Below, in pieces: positions 53,246-64,000 of a stretch of DNA of 64,000 bases. How positions within the stretch are numbered: position 1 is the stretch's first letter; every line of letters starts with the position of its first letter. Origin of the DNA: Sinonovacula constricta (Eukaryota > Mollusca > Bivalvia > Cardiida > Solecurtidae); the NCBI GenBank assembly GCA_007844125.1, contig CM017567.1, positions 40,519,190 through 40,583,189 of the forward strand. The letters run 5' to 3'. The notes below the pieces were generated by a model. That model saw only the letters and a list, made by a program, of their open reading frames with translations, ran no database searches and had not been told where the DNA came from. Made by a program: the position numbers and the translations under genes.

Positions 53246-53673
53246 ATTGTACGGAATATCTATATTGAAGCAATGATATCATGGTATACATGCTATTTTT
53301 ATCGAGAGTCTTCCGAGTACTACTTAATTGTGCGCCCAACTATGAAATCGTATGGATATTTTGACAGGTTAAAAAAACTACGCTATAGGTGCATTTGACA
53401 TAGTAAAACTGTTGGCTTTCACTGTATTAAAGCTGCATATTAAATACCATATAAGTACACTGGTAAAGTTTGTGATTATGTCAAAGTTGCAAATATATAA
53501 AACAATTTCTTAGAAAAAACTTTTTATAACATATATTATAAAGTACAGATTGGTCTTTTTGTTTATACTGAATATTAGTTCTGATTGTATACCTGCTAGT
53601 TATAAAGTAAAATTTTAACATGCAGTTCTTTCAGAAAGAAATGAGTAAGTGTAAATTTTACCTCAGATATCAA

Positions 53674-54100
53674 TTTAAGGTAGCATCATACTGTTTAGAC
53701 CAAAGTTATTTCTTCAAATAACAAAATAAGAGTTTGTTAACTGAAAAGGTCATGCAAAATGCTGTTCATTGATGCCCTAAATCTGTGCAAACAGTGAAAC
53801 AAAAAGAAGGTTTCTACACATAGCTTCCTTTAAACTAAGAGAACCATGTTACAATTTACTTCTGAGATCACCTTATATCGTGACCTGAATAATCTGCCCT
53901 GATGTCGATATCTATTTATAAGAGATCACAATCGTGCTTATATGTAAATTGGCAAAGAATGAACATTAAGAGTATTTTCGTAATTTGTACACTTAGACTT
54001 ATGTATGAATTTATGCAGAAATGATGCTTAATTTGCCCCCCCCCCTCCCAACCGCCAAAATACATAAAAAAAATTCATGCATTGGATATATCACCTTTAA
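53674..54100. mobile_element. MITE, AAAGGTGGTAT family, copy 4
   Basis: Left TTTAAGGTAGCATCATACTG then TTTAGACCAAAG; right ATCACCTTTAA. Body 'tgctgttcattgatgcccta' and 'gatgtcgatatctatttata'. Confidence 0.6.
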
Positions 54101-54104
54101 ACCA

Positions 54105-55025
54105 GGAAATTAGGATAAAAATATTAACACAGGATTATGATACATTTATTCCATAACTATCCCACTCCAAATGAGAAGACAAGGAATCTTGTGGTATGGG
54201 AGATCAGCTTTCACATGATATAAAAATATGTATGCTTGAGAGTTATATAAATAACAGTTAATGAATCCTTTTACAAATAATACAGTGTGTAGATTTTTAA
54301 TTTTTGTTATTTCGTGCACCGAAATAATGATTTAATACAAAATCCAGCAAGGTGAAGAATCTCATATTGCAGAGTTAATTTTATAATATTTGAGCATTCT
54401 GCATGTCATTTTTGCAATGTGTGTACATCATTAACACTTTGGTCCCATGTTTCTGATAATAGTCGAGCGACTCTTTGAGCTTGGTAGGTTAGACATTATT
54501 ACATACAAACACTACAGACATCTATTCCTGATTTATTTTCTCGCAAGCAGTTTTGATATTTACTAGATTTTTTAACGTCTTAGAATAGATGAAAAATGTT
54601 CCAACATCATGGAATGGTTTTGTTTACCCCCGCCTTTCACCCATAGGCATACGACAAGCAGCATGTATCATGAAGATTAAAGAAATACCTTTTTAATATT
54701 TTAATGTATGTTTAGGAGGAGGGTATGAATTCTATTGATAATAAAATTCTGGGAAGTTAAACATTTATTTTAAAATTTAGACATATTTAGCAATATATGT
54801 GAAGATGATATTATCACAGATTTAGAACACAAATATGTCTTCAGCATGGATTTATTAACATTTATCACCAGGAGGAGCCCCACATGTCTGTTTCTGAAAA
54901 AGAAATAAAAAAAACAAATCAAAATACAAAGTTTTTAAAATAATCAAAAAAACATCAAAAGTGAAATTAGTTTAATCTGTGCATGTGAAATTTAAAGTGG
55001 AAGTTTGAATTTCAATAAAATCAAG
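54105..55025. other. Non-coding stretch
   Basis: AT-rich. At 54840-54990 the text 'tgtctgtttctgaaaaagaa ataaa' resembles 8265-8345, a further small duplication. No exons. Confidence 0.35.
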
Positions 55026-55029
55026 TCAT

Positions 55030-55414
55030 TGATATCAGAAAAGGTCTTGAAAATGCTGTTCATTGATGCCGAAGATCTTTGTGAACAGTCAAGGACAAAT
55101 CCCCACTCATCTTGCAAACAGGTGTTTCCTATCCGAGCCACGCTGCAGATAACTGTTTTTAAACTTAAAAAGCCACGTGACAACTTACTTTTATATAGTT
55201 ATCTGGGTATTATGCTTTTTATGGAGTTGGAAAGACTGAACATTTAGTTTTCTTTTAATGATTAGTACCGTCTAACAATTAAGTTAGTGTTCAAAATTGT
55301 CTTTATAACAACTAAAGTATGGATTTATGTAAAATGTATGACCAAATTCCCCAAAGCAGTGGTTAGATATTGATACATGTTTTAATATTGGCAAACTGTC
55401 GGATACCACCTTCA
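55030..55414. mobile_element. MITE, AAAGGTGGTAT family, copy 5 (left end unclear)
   Basis: Body 'aatgctgttcattgatgccg' and right end GGCAAACTGTCGGATACCAC then CTTCAAA. The left terminal repeat was not found. Confidence 0.5.
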
Positions 55415-56370
55415 AATCACAATCCAACAAAAGTTTGTCAAGAAAGAGTACAGTCAAAATACAATATATATAAAAAAGTATCAAAATTTAGTCGGTTGCT
55501 TTGAAACTGGGGTTTATGGGGTATGGGTTTGAAGGGTTAAAAATTTTTCTTTCTACATTTTTTCTATCTACATTTTCTTTGATCATTATTTCTGTATCAC
55601 CTGCATCACTCAATACCTTTAATATATTGCATAGTTATCTACAGCTTAGTAGCTTTTTTAAGCATGCACACTCAAAGCAGAAAAATAGGAAAATCTGTCT
55701 GCTTGGGTTCAGTATGTTAACAGTATGTTGCATAAGGTATTAAGTTTAGTTTGAATCAAACCAATCAATTAACATGTTTTGCTTGTTGCCGAGTGCTATT
55801 GTTAGTTTCCAAACAATACTCAATAGCAGAAAAGCATATCACTTTTCATGGAGAGGATGCAACATGATATTCACCATGAGTGGAGGAAACAAATGTCATA
55901 TCAACATATGAGGCTCATATTTTATGTCAAATATTTTTGTTATGTTTGGAAAGACCAGGAATTTGGATTACTCCTCATGTATGTCTTTTAAGGCAAACAT
56001 CACAACAACTTGTTGTAATAATTTTCCAATTCCAATTCTGCATAATGTCCTTGCTCTACTTAAAATGGGAGTAAATATTTTATCAAACATTACAATTTTG
56101 CAAAATAATTACCAGTGGTAGTCAGATGGTAAGCTCTGACTGAAACCTGGTGGTGACATCTTCTACCATGGTTTCTGGAAGTGGCTCAGAAGATCCCTGC
56201 CTCCTAATCTATAAATTATTAAACAAGATGTCTTAAAAAGATGACAGAAACTAAAAACAATGTTTAAGTCTTGTGGAGAGTTAACAAGCAAGTCAACTCA
56301 TTGATAGCAAAGGTCCTCTGTTGAAGTACAGTGTTTTTAAAAAGTCGAACCTATGCACTCTCTAACACTG
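55415..56370. other. Non-coding stretch
   Basis: No splice-bounded coding segment or nameable repeat seen. Confidence 0.35.
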
Positions 56371-56380
56371 TCGGGATCAT

Positions 56381-56692
56381 TACATTTATCTCTGTCACAA
56401 GATCAGAGTATTTCCGGCATAACTCACATTTATCTCTGTCACAAGATCAGAGTATTTCCGGCATAACTCACATTTATCTCTGTCACAAGATCAGAGTATT
56501 TCCGGCATAACTCACATTTATCTCTGTCACAAGATCAGAGTATTTCCGGCATAACTCACATTTATCTCTGTCACAAGATCAGAGTATTTCCGGCATAACT
56601 CACATTTATCTCTGTCACAAGATCAGAGTATTTCCGGCATAACTCACATTTATCTCTGTCACAAGCTCAGAGTATTTCCAACATAACTCATG
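56381..56692. repeat. 44-bp tandem repeat, 7 copies
   Basis: Unit acatttatctctgtcacaag plus atcagagtatttccggcataactc. Six copies are essentially identical and the last is diverged (agctcag, tccaacata), so the array expanded recently. Confidence 0.95.
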
Positions 56693-56954
56693 GTATGATT
56701 GTAGGTATGACTTTATTTGCATCAAGGATCTTGACAGTCATGGCCTTTAGCATGCTGCAGGGGGTATATATCCAACTATTTAGCGATAAACTCTGTGAGG
56801 AGGATGAAACAGATGGTGAACGTTTTCATATATTCATGTATTAGGGTTGATGCAGAGTACTCGATTATAGGGTTACCAAAGGTAACGAGCACTAAATCCA
56901 GATCGTCAAGGATGAAAGTCATTCCTACTAATTTTAAAGTGTGGTTTGACTCAG

Positions 56955-57018
56955 TCAGGGATTGAACCTGGGGCCTCACAATCTACTGATACATGCTCTA
57001 CCTCTTAGCTATGCACTT
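56955..57018 (-). mobile_element. tRNA-like SINE head in unit B
   Basis: Minus-strand A box ATAGCTAAGAGGTAGAGCAT and B-box-like GGTTCAATCCCTG. Paralogue of 8826-8892. Confidence 0.55.
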
Positions 57019-57882
57019 CCTATAAGTGTTGATGGTCAGGTCGCTCTGAGCGTGGCAGTTAAATACAGAAAAAATGGTCCAGTTAACTTTATCGTTATTA
57101 CACCACAATAGGTTGGGAGCATTAACTAGCTTGTATTAGAAAAAGGTTAACATTGTTTGGCGGAAATGGCAACACAATACTTTTTATAAATATGTGTGGA
57201 CATCTATCAAAAGAATTTTGCGGTATCCGTTCAGGTAACAATGGTTTATGAAGATGTTTAATGAAAATATTTTTTCTAAACTGTCAGATACCACATTTAA
57301 ACACTGATGTTGCCTCTTTAACATAGTCATATTCATGCCCAAGATTAAGATTAAGATAATAATTGTTTACACTGACCTAATTCTAGGCAAGGTAACTTTG
57401 TACGTTTTTAAGCTGAAATTGTAAGTATTTTAAGGCAGTAGTAAGTTAAATTGTTGCAATTAATTTTATTCAATTCTGATATTAAGGCTTTTATACTGGA
57501 AAGGCAACTCTTGTCAGTGGCACATGTTAATAGGATCACCTCCCTTTCAATGATAAGAGATTCTGTACAACAGTAATGAAAAACATTTATAAGGCCACAT
57601 TTCATTAATGTTTTTTGTATCATTTGCAATAAATATTTTTATTTCATTTCTAGCCATTCATCATAAGAATAAAATGAGTCTATCATACACTGCATTTCTT
57701 TGTTCTTCACACGCTTCATTGATTTAACTGACTGCACATGGGAGTACACAATATGAACTTCATAGTATAAGAAGTAGGTTCAAGTTGATTGACTTAACAG
57801 TGATGCAGTAATTTAAAAAATATGTGTGGATCATCTAATTCTATGCCGAAGAGAATGCATAGTGAATTCACTAATAACTTAC

Positions 57883-58002
57883 GTTGGCCAGGTTCTGCAT
57901 AGGAAAACTATGTTCAGGGTCCCTTTCGTCACCTGTTTCCTGAACGCCATCCTGGCGTTGTTTTTTAGGAATGCCTCTTTTGTCATCCTCTGACTCGAGA
58001 GG
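57883..58002 (-). CDS. Exon 'a', unit B (40 codons, phase 0/0)
   Basis: Acceptor tgtatttacccacag, donor GTAAGTTA. It starts PLESEDDKRGIPKKQRQDGV and ends HSFPMQNLAN. Charged, with a KKQR basic patch; no recognised domain. Because it begins and ends between codons, it can be duplicated without breaking the frame. Part of the same unknown minus-strand gene as 60334-60453. Confidence 0.5.
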
Positions 58003-58789
58003 CTGTGGGTAAATACAAAACATAAACAGTATTAAATTCAATGCTACAAAGCAATATCTGATAATGTGTCTCTTTTTCAAAGAGCTAATTAAATCTTCTG
58101 ATTTATAACAAATGTAAATTCATTCTACCTATGGCCGATGTAATTTCTACGAGTACAGTTTCAACTTGAGAATAATGGCTTCAATAAATGACCAGTTCTT
58201 TAACTGAACACCTAAAGAAAGATGATGAAGCAAAACATCATTTACCTTCTGAGGGAGGCAATTTGAAACATTTACATTTTTGTTTACTTTTTAAACCAAA
58301 ACTTTGGGATTTGACCCGAAATTACTTTTTGTATAAACTTCTTCTGTACCATACTGAAAGAATGCAATAACACCGAAATAAAGATTTTAAATATGACAAG
58401 AAGAATGCCATAAACTTGAAAAATTACAACACTTTTCTCACATTGGCTTTGTATTTTCCTTATGCTATGAGTTTAAATAAACATTGTTTTGAAACTTAAA
58501 GTTTGACAGTAACATGTTCAATCATACTGTTCAACATAAGAATCCGAATAAGAATAATGACTTTATTGAAAATTTTACATTAAAATCTAAAAGTACCTTT
58601 ACAATAGTCTTGTTCCAAATCAAAATATTTACTGATGTGTCACACTCCTTAAGTGATTTTTTTTATTTCTTAGAAAAGATTTTTTGTTTAGTTGATATTG
58701 TTATCCTAATTAATATAGTGACAGACAGGGCAATAGCACACTTTGTTTTCATCTTTTCAATAACCCCATGGTAAAGTGTAGGAATAACA

Positions 58790-58870
58790 TGGGGGCATGT
58801 GACAAATGGTAAAGTTTACTAACTTGTAACTCCTCTGATCAAATGGGCCCTTACCGCATGAGTTAAAGGT
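58790..58870 (+). mobile_element. SINE fragment with MITE end
   Basis: 'gggggcatgtgacaaatggt' to 'gcccttaccgcatgagtt' is a truncated relative of the SINE at 61000. It runs at 58863 into AAAGGTGGTATCCGACATTC, a left end of the MITE family. Confidence 0.5.
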
Positions 58871-59079
58871 GGTATCCGACATTCGACCTTTATCTTATAC
58901 ATGTAAAATTATATCTGAACTTTGTATTTGGGTATTTATACATAATTTCTGCAGAAAAAAATCATACATTAGTCTAAGTTTTGACGACTTTCAACAGTAT
59001 TTCAATTTTAGGGCACTTCAGAAGCAAATAACAAAAACTGAGATTTTATTTTTAAAAAAACTGAAGTTAATAAACTTTC

Positions 59080-59118
59080 TCTCTTCCGCTTCCTTTTGCA
59101 TTTCGGCTTATTGCTAGC
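59080..59118 (-). CDS. Exon 'b', unit B, donor lost
   Basis: It reads ASNKPKCKRKRKR after acceptor atccactacag. At the position of the donor in unit C (GTAAGT), this copy has GAAAGT, so the exon is probably no longer spliced. Confidence 0.4.
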
Positions 59119-60333
59119 CTGTAGTGGATATAAACAAAGTAAATAAGTGTAAACGTTTTTCATTTAGCGCAATTACTTTCTGTTTTGCATCTAGAAAAGA
59201 TACATTAATAAATAATTCAGAGAATTTATATAAAGCTTCAAAAGAAATAACAGTCTTATTAGTAATTTACTTGTATCTATTTTTAAGAAAAATAACCTTT
59301 GGAATGATCCCAATTATTGACACAGCCAATATTTTGTGATGTTTTTACATCCATATCCTTTTGGGACTCCATATAGATCTAAGAAAAAAGATATTAAAAC
59401 AAATGAAAACTTTCAAGGCCGGGAAACAAACATGGTACCTGGACTCACCAATATGACAATCGTATTTCTAGCAGTTAGAAACAAATGAAATATACCAACT
59501 CTCTAATACAGAAGAATAAATTAGTCTAGGTGCTGATGGTCAAGCCATGTCGCAGTGACAGAGGCAGTTAAATTAAGAAAAAAATGGCCCAATCAACTTT
59601 GCCGTCATTACACCACAATAGGTTTGGAGCATCAGTGCGCTTTGTTCGGGGCAATGGTGACACAATATTTTTAACAAAGATGTGTGGATCGTTTGGTCCT
59701 ATGTCTGAAGTAAATCAATCACTAACAAGGACTCCTTTACATAAACAGTCATTATTTATGCCCAAGATTAAGATACAATGCAAATTGAATTGAATAATTT
59801 CTTACATTGACCTAATTCTAGGTTAGGCAACTGTCGTTTTTAGCTGGAATTGTAAGCATTTTAAGGCAGTAGTAAGTAACTGTTACATTTAATTTTCATC
59901 AATTCTGATAATGAGGCTTTTATACTGGAAAGGCAACTCTTGTCAGTGGCACATGCTAATAGGATCACCTCCCTTGCAATGTTAAGAGATTATGTACAAC
60001 AGTAATGGAAACATTTATCATGCCTTTCTCTAGACATTTTGTTTATGATTTTCTGTATCATTTGCATTTTTTTTTCATTTCTAGCCATTCATCGTGAGAA
60101 TAAAGTGAGTCTATCATACACTGCATTTCTTTGTTCTTCACACGCTTAATTGATTTAACTGACTGCACATGGCAGTACACCATATATATGAAGCTCAACT
60201 TCATAGTATAAGAAGTAGGTTCAAGTTGGTTGACTTAACAGTGATGCAATAGTTTTAAAAAACGATGTGTGGATCATCTAGTTCTATGCCGAAGATTGCG
60301 AGAGAATGCATAGTGAATTCAATAATAACTTAC

Positions 60334-60453
60334 GTTGGCCAGGTTCTGCATAGGAAAACTATGCCCAGGGGCCCTTTGTTCACATGTTTCCTGAACGCCA
60401 TCCTGGCGTTGTTTTTTAGAAATGCCTCTCTTGTTATCCTCTGACTCAAGAGG
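60334..60453 (-). CDS. Exon 'a', unit C (40 codons, phase 0/0)
   Basis: Acceptor gtatttacacacag, donor GTAAGTTA. It starts PLESEDNKRGISKKQRQDGV and ends HSFPMQNLAN. Close to unit B with a handful of replacements and no gaps. Confidence 0.5.
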
Positions 60454-60999
60454 CTGTGTGTAAATACAAAACATAAACAATATTAAATTCTCTTGGCAAT
60501 TCTACAAAGCAATATCTGATGATGTTTCTATTTTTGACAAAACTGATTAAATGTTCTGATTTATAACAAATGTAGTCGTTTACTTATGGCTGATGTTTTT
60601 TTCTACACGTACAGTTTCAACTTGAGAAAAAGGGTTTAAACAAATTGCCAGTTCTGTACCTGAACACTTAAATAAAGATGTCAAACAAAAAAAATCATTT
60701 TGACAGTAACATGTTCAATCATACTGTTCAATGTAAGAATCCGATTAAGACTTATGACTTTATTGAAAATTTTACTGTAAAATCTAATAGTTCCTTTACA
60801 ATAGGCGTGTTCCAAATCAAAATATTTAGCAAGGCAGTTTATGCTTTAACACAATAAAATTTCGCTGATGTGTCACACGTCTAAACTGATTTATTTTCTG
60901 TTCAGAAATGAATTTTTGTTTCGAATTCATAAATATAGCGACTGACAGGGCAATAGCACACTTTGCTTTCATGTTTGCAATAAACTCATCGCAAATAGC

Positions 61000-61230
61000 A
61001 GAATAACATGGGGGCCTGTGACAAGTGGCAGAGTTTACTGACTTGTAACTCCTCTGACCACATGGGCCCTTACCGCATGAGTTAAGTCCCAGTCCTGGGA
61101 CAAACCTTCATGTGGGGAGGTTTGATTTGCAGTTGCCAGTGATTCTACCACATTTGCCCAGAATTCTTCCGACAACAGAAATTACTGGATGTTGCTATAA
61201 TGACCTTATTTGTCACTTCAGAAGAAAAAA
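61000..61230 (+). mobile_element. tRNA-derived SINE in unit C
   Basis: 'ggggcctgtgacaagtggca' head, body 'catgtggggaggtttgattt', same family as 10813-11000 and at the same relative position, so it predates the duplication. Confidence 0.6.
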
Positions 61231-61275
61231 ACAAAAACTGAGATTTAATTATAAAAACTGAAGTTAATAACTTAC

Positions 61276-61314
61276 ATTCTCCCGCTTCCTTTTGCATTTT
61301 GGATTATTGCTAGC
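61276..61314 (-). CDS. Exon 'b', unit C (13 codons, phase 0/0)
   Basis: Acceptor tctacttcag, donor GTAAGTTA. It reads ASNNPKCKRKREN. The CKRKR cluster resembles a monopartite nuclear localisation signal. Confidence 0.45.
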
Positions 61315-61439
61315 CTGAAGTAGATGTAAACAAAGTAAATAAGTGTAAACATTTTACGTTTTGAGCAATTACTTGATTGAGGGATTTAAACTTATCAACA
61401 ATCTTTATTACAATGTCTTATAACTGAATTAATTCTGTT

Positions 61440-61508
61440 TCACCCAGCCAGGGATTAAACCTGTGGCCTTACAATCCACAGGTGTACGCTCTAACTCCGA
61501 GCTATGCA
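61440..61508 (-). mobile_element. tRNA-like SINE head in unit D
   Basis: Minus-strand A box ATAGCTCGGAGTTAGAGCGT and B-box-like GGTTTAATCCCTG. Paralogue of 8826-8892 and 56955-57018. Confidence 0.55.
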
Positions 61509-62225
61509 CTTTGCCTAAGTGTTGATGTTCAGGCCAGGTTGCTGTGACCGAGGCAGTTAAATAAAGAAAAATTGGCCCAATCAACCTTGTCGTCATTACA
61601 CCACAATAAGTTGGGAGTATCAACAAGCTTGTATTTCTTAGAAATAAGTGCGCATTTTTCGGGGCAATGGTGACACAATAAATTTAACAAAGATGTGTGG
61701 ATCGTTTGGTCCTATGCCTCAAGTAAATTAAACACTGACAAGGACTCCTTTATATAGACAGTCATTACCGGTATTCATGCCCAAGATACAATGCAAATTG
61801 AATTGAATAATTTCTAAAACTTGAACTAGATCTAGGTAGGGCAACTGTTGTTTTTAGCTGGAATTGTAAGCATATTAAGGCAGCAGTAAGTAACTGTTGC
61901 ATTCAATTTTCATCAATTCTGATAATGAGGCTTTTATGCTGGAAAGACAACCCTTGTCAGTGCGCATGTTAATAGGATCACCTCTCTTGCAACATTAAGA
62001 GATTATGCACAACAGTACTGGAAACATTCATCATGCCTTTCTCTAGACATTTTGTTAATGTTTTTTTTTTTTTATCATTTGCAACAAATATTTTTCATTT
62101 CTAGCCATTCATCATAAGAATAAAGTGTCTATCATACACTGCATGTCTTTGTTCTTCACACGCTTAATTGATTTAACTGACTGCACATGGCAGTACACCA
62201 TATGAAGCTCAACTTTCTAGTATAA

Positions 62226-62666
62226 GACCCCTTTTCCATGTGCGCGTGATCCATGTCCATCGTCTGTGGTCCGTGTCCGTAACGTACAATATCGAACCAG
62301 ATGAAACATGATGAAACGTTTCCATGTGTCCGTATACCTCCGTATCCATGTCCATATCAGTGATAAATCGTGCAGTGAGCAATTTTTCATGGTTGCGGAC
62401 CATTCACGGACGGGGCACACAACAGACAAGAGGCCCAAAAGCAAGCTCTTGTCAAGAGAAACTTGTGAAAAATTAAGATTTTTTTCACTCGCTATCAAAC
62501 TTAGCACAAATCTAAACTGATGCATGGTCAGTTTAAAATACAAGGGAAATTCCTCATCACAAAATTCAAGTTCTTTCACGAGATGATGGTATGTCCCATG
62601 TTGCAAGCGATTTCTGAGGACTGATCGAACCCACCAGCGATGTGCACGTTTTTTCCTTTTCTGCAA
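62226..62666 (-). pseudogene. Harbinger transposase N-terminal fragment
   Basis: From the ATG at 62666: MQKRKKRAHRWWVRSVLRNR, GTYHHLVKELEFCDEEFPLY, FKLTMHQFRFVLSLI. This matches the N-terminal region of HARBI1-like nucleases ('rr.WV.p....R...G.yh.L..EL...d...f..y.RM....F..lL'). The DDE catalytic region is deleted and the frame then runs out through the terminal inverted repeat. Non-functional alone. Confidence 0.8.
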
Positions 62667-62871
62667 ATGTACATCGCTCCCAATGTAAGAAGATTGTCAT
62701 ACTCGAGTAGCTTTAAGTGAAGAGACATCTTATCTTTTCAAACGCTGACCACGAAAAGAATGAATATCAAGCATTTACGTATAACGGATACGTACCTATG
62801 GAAAAGCCCTTTGCGGATACGACCACGGAAGCGGTCATGGATACGGATCACGTGCGCATGGAAAAGAGGCC
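62226..62871 (-). mobile_element. PIF/Harbinger element, 646 bp, internally deleted
   Basis: Ends GACCCCTTTTCCATGTGCGC and (reverse complement) GGCCTCTTTTCCATGCGCAC, followed by GTGATCC in both. It is flanked by TAA (62223-62225 and 62872-62874). The sister units at about 57772 and 60212 keep the empty site 'agtataagaagtaggttc', which confirms both ends and the 3-bp duplication. Confidence 0.92.
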
Positions 62872-62994
62872 TAAGAAGAGGGTTCAAGTTGGTTGACTTA
62901 ACAGTGATTCATTAATTTTAAAAAGATGTGTGGATCATTTAGTTCTATGCCCAAGATTGAGATAGAATGCATATTGAATTCAATAATATCTTAT

Positions 62995-63099
62995 GTTGGC
63001 CTGGCTACGTACAGGGGCCGTTTGTTGAGCTGTTTCTTGAACGCCATCCTGTCGTTGCTTTTTATGAATGCCTCCATTGCCATCCTCTGACTCAAGAGG
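62995..63099 (-). CDS. Exon 'a', unit D (35 codons), donor lost
   Basis: It starts PLESEDGNGGIHKKQRQDGV and ends SQAN, five codons shorter than units B and C by a deletion. The donor reads ATAAGATA instead of GTAAGT, so the exon is probably not used, although its acceptor (gtatttacctatag) is intact. Confidence 0.4.
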
Positions 63100-63109
63100 C
63101 TATAGGTAA

Positions 63110-63380
63110 ATACAAATATGCACAGTATTAATTTCTCTAAGCAATGCTACACAGTAATATCTGATAATGTGTCTATTTTTAACTGACTTGTTGTTTTACC
63201 TTTCCATATATAATATGTCAGTGATCAGTTTTACTTTAAAGTATATATGTCTAGTCTCAAATATGTTATGTATTGCTTCAAATGTTTTAATTTCAACAAC
63301 TATGAGAGTTTTATTTGCTGAGAGCAATTATAAGTTTATAGAGGGAAAATAATCACCAAAAAATTATGGTTAGTGGTGGT
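63110..63380. other. Non-coding stretch
   Basis: AT-rich, shares text with 58020-58090 and 60470-60560 as part of the segmental repeat, then unique. Confidence 0.35.
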
Positions 63381-63391
63381 TAATCATTCAT

Positions 63392-63861
63392 GCACTAGGG
63401 GTGCTTGTCAAGTACAGACCAGCAGTTTGGTCCTTATCACCACTCTTATACCATCAAAATGTACCAACACTTTTGGCATCCTTAGACTGAGTCCAGTGGT
63501 GGACTAACCAACAATTTCAGCATTCTGTAGATTGTAGATCAGTTGGTTATTTGCTGGTTACTTGCTGGTCTGGAGGTGGTGAAGTTTTATATAAGCTGAG
63601 GAAGACAAAGGCTTGGGGAGTTCGGAGTTTAGTTTGTATGAGAATAGAAGTGGGATTGTATCAATAAACTTTGGATTAAGTCTCTCTGATTGTTGCTGCA
63701 AAAAGCCTTCTGTGAATTTATTAATTGTGCACGTGTGTGAGTGTATGTGAATTAAATAGTAGAAGATTTTGGACTTATTTAAGCATTTAAGACCATTTAC
63801 TCTATTTAAATATATCACAAAGTTATTAAATAAATCCCAAACTCAACTAAAATGTGTGAAA
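63392..63861 (+). mobile_element. Probable 5' LTR of an LTR retrotransposon (continues beyond the window)
   Basis: It contains a TATATAAG box at 63588-63595 and AATAAA at 63664-63669 in promoter/poly(A) order. It is followed at 63862-63872 by TAGTGGCAGCG, one mismatch from TGGTGGCAGCG, complementary to the 3' end of a tRNA-Leu: a primer-binding site. The start TGCACTAGGGGTGC is a guess from the TG rule. No coding sequence is reached before the window ends. Confidence 0.45.
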
Positions 63862-64000
63862 TAGTGGCAGCGAAAAATAAATAGCAACATTACAACACCT
63901 AGTACTTTGAATCAATAATTGATAAATTGTAATAAAAACTGGTAACTTAAATAAGATGCGTGGCCACGAAACTAGGTTTTCAACGATTTAAGAATTTAAC

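Larger units (their letters stand above)
56940..63110 (-). repeat. Tandem 2.0-2.4-kb segmental repeat (units B, C, D) carrying exons
   Basis: Three units share, in plus order, a tRNA-like head (or its trace), a block 'gtcattacaccacaatagg', a block 'tggcacatgttaataggatc', exon a, and exon b further on. The 'ctggaaaggcaactcttgtc' landmark is at about 57495, 59927 and 61939, giving spacings of 2.4 and 2.0 kb. A fourth relative lies at 8826-11100. Unit D is split by the Harbinger element at 62226. Confidence 0.85.

Overview
The window looks like nuclear DNA of a mollusc, most likely a bivalve. It is AT-rich and intron-dominated. It is crowded with tRNA-derived SINEs, MITEs and microsatellites, and has a repeat beginning 'ccggaaggaattataggttt' that I associate with bivalve genomes. 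The species call is inference. No prokaryotic gene organisation is visible; coding capacity is in short exons with consensus splice sites and in decayed transposons.

Layout. 1-8.8 kb: MITE, SINE, a broken LINE (ORF1 plus the start of ORF2), a 1.7-kb array of a 42-bp repeat, and a hAT deletion derivative. 8.8-11.1 kb: minus-strand microexons rich in Lys/Arg, paralogous to exons at 57-63 kb. 11.4-20 kb: MITEs, a fold-back element and simple repeats, no convincing gene. 20.0-39.3 kb (minus): a multi-exon gene whose first two exons together encode a THAP zinc-binding domain and whose later exons encode the start of a Ulp1/SENP-like (peptidase C48) fold. Intron 1 of this gene (about 7.4 kb) holds three small LTR insertions and a 5.9-kb Mutator-like transposon that itself contains a pogo-like transposon. 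39.3 kb: probable divergent promoter. 41.0-44.7 kb (plus): four exons of QTMAN (GTDC1), the tRNA-queuosine mannosyltransferase, with one expected exon not found and the 3' end not in the window. 45-64 kb: a hAT-type transposase pseudogene, SINE clusters, a zinc-finger pseudogene, several MITEs, a tandem 2.0-2.4-kb repeat carrying phase-0 exons (one copy split by a PIF/Harbinger element), and a probable 5' LTR at the right edge.

The most unusual find is a set of miniature LTR retrotransposons (TRIM type) whose LTRs contain a tRNA-like sequence with Pol III A and B boxes. Two unrelated families are present: 25477-25860 (130-bp LTRs, tRNA-Lys-type primer site, TTAA target duplication) and 31844-32913 (145-154-bp LTRs, tRNA-Leu-type primer site, polypurine tract, three insertions each with its own 4-bp target duplication, one nested inside another). 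They would pass for SINEs on casual reading. They are the best candidate here for a previously undescribed system: LTR elements that carry a Pol III tRNA-like unit, analogous to plant Cassandra elements that carry 5S rRNA.
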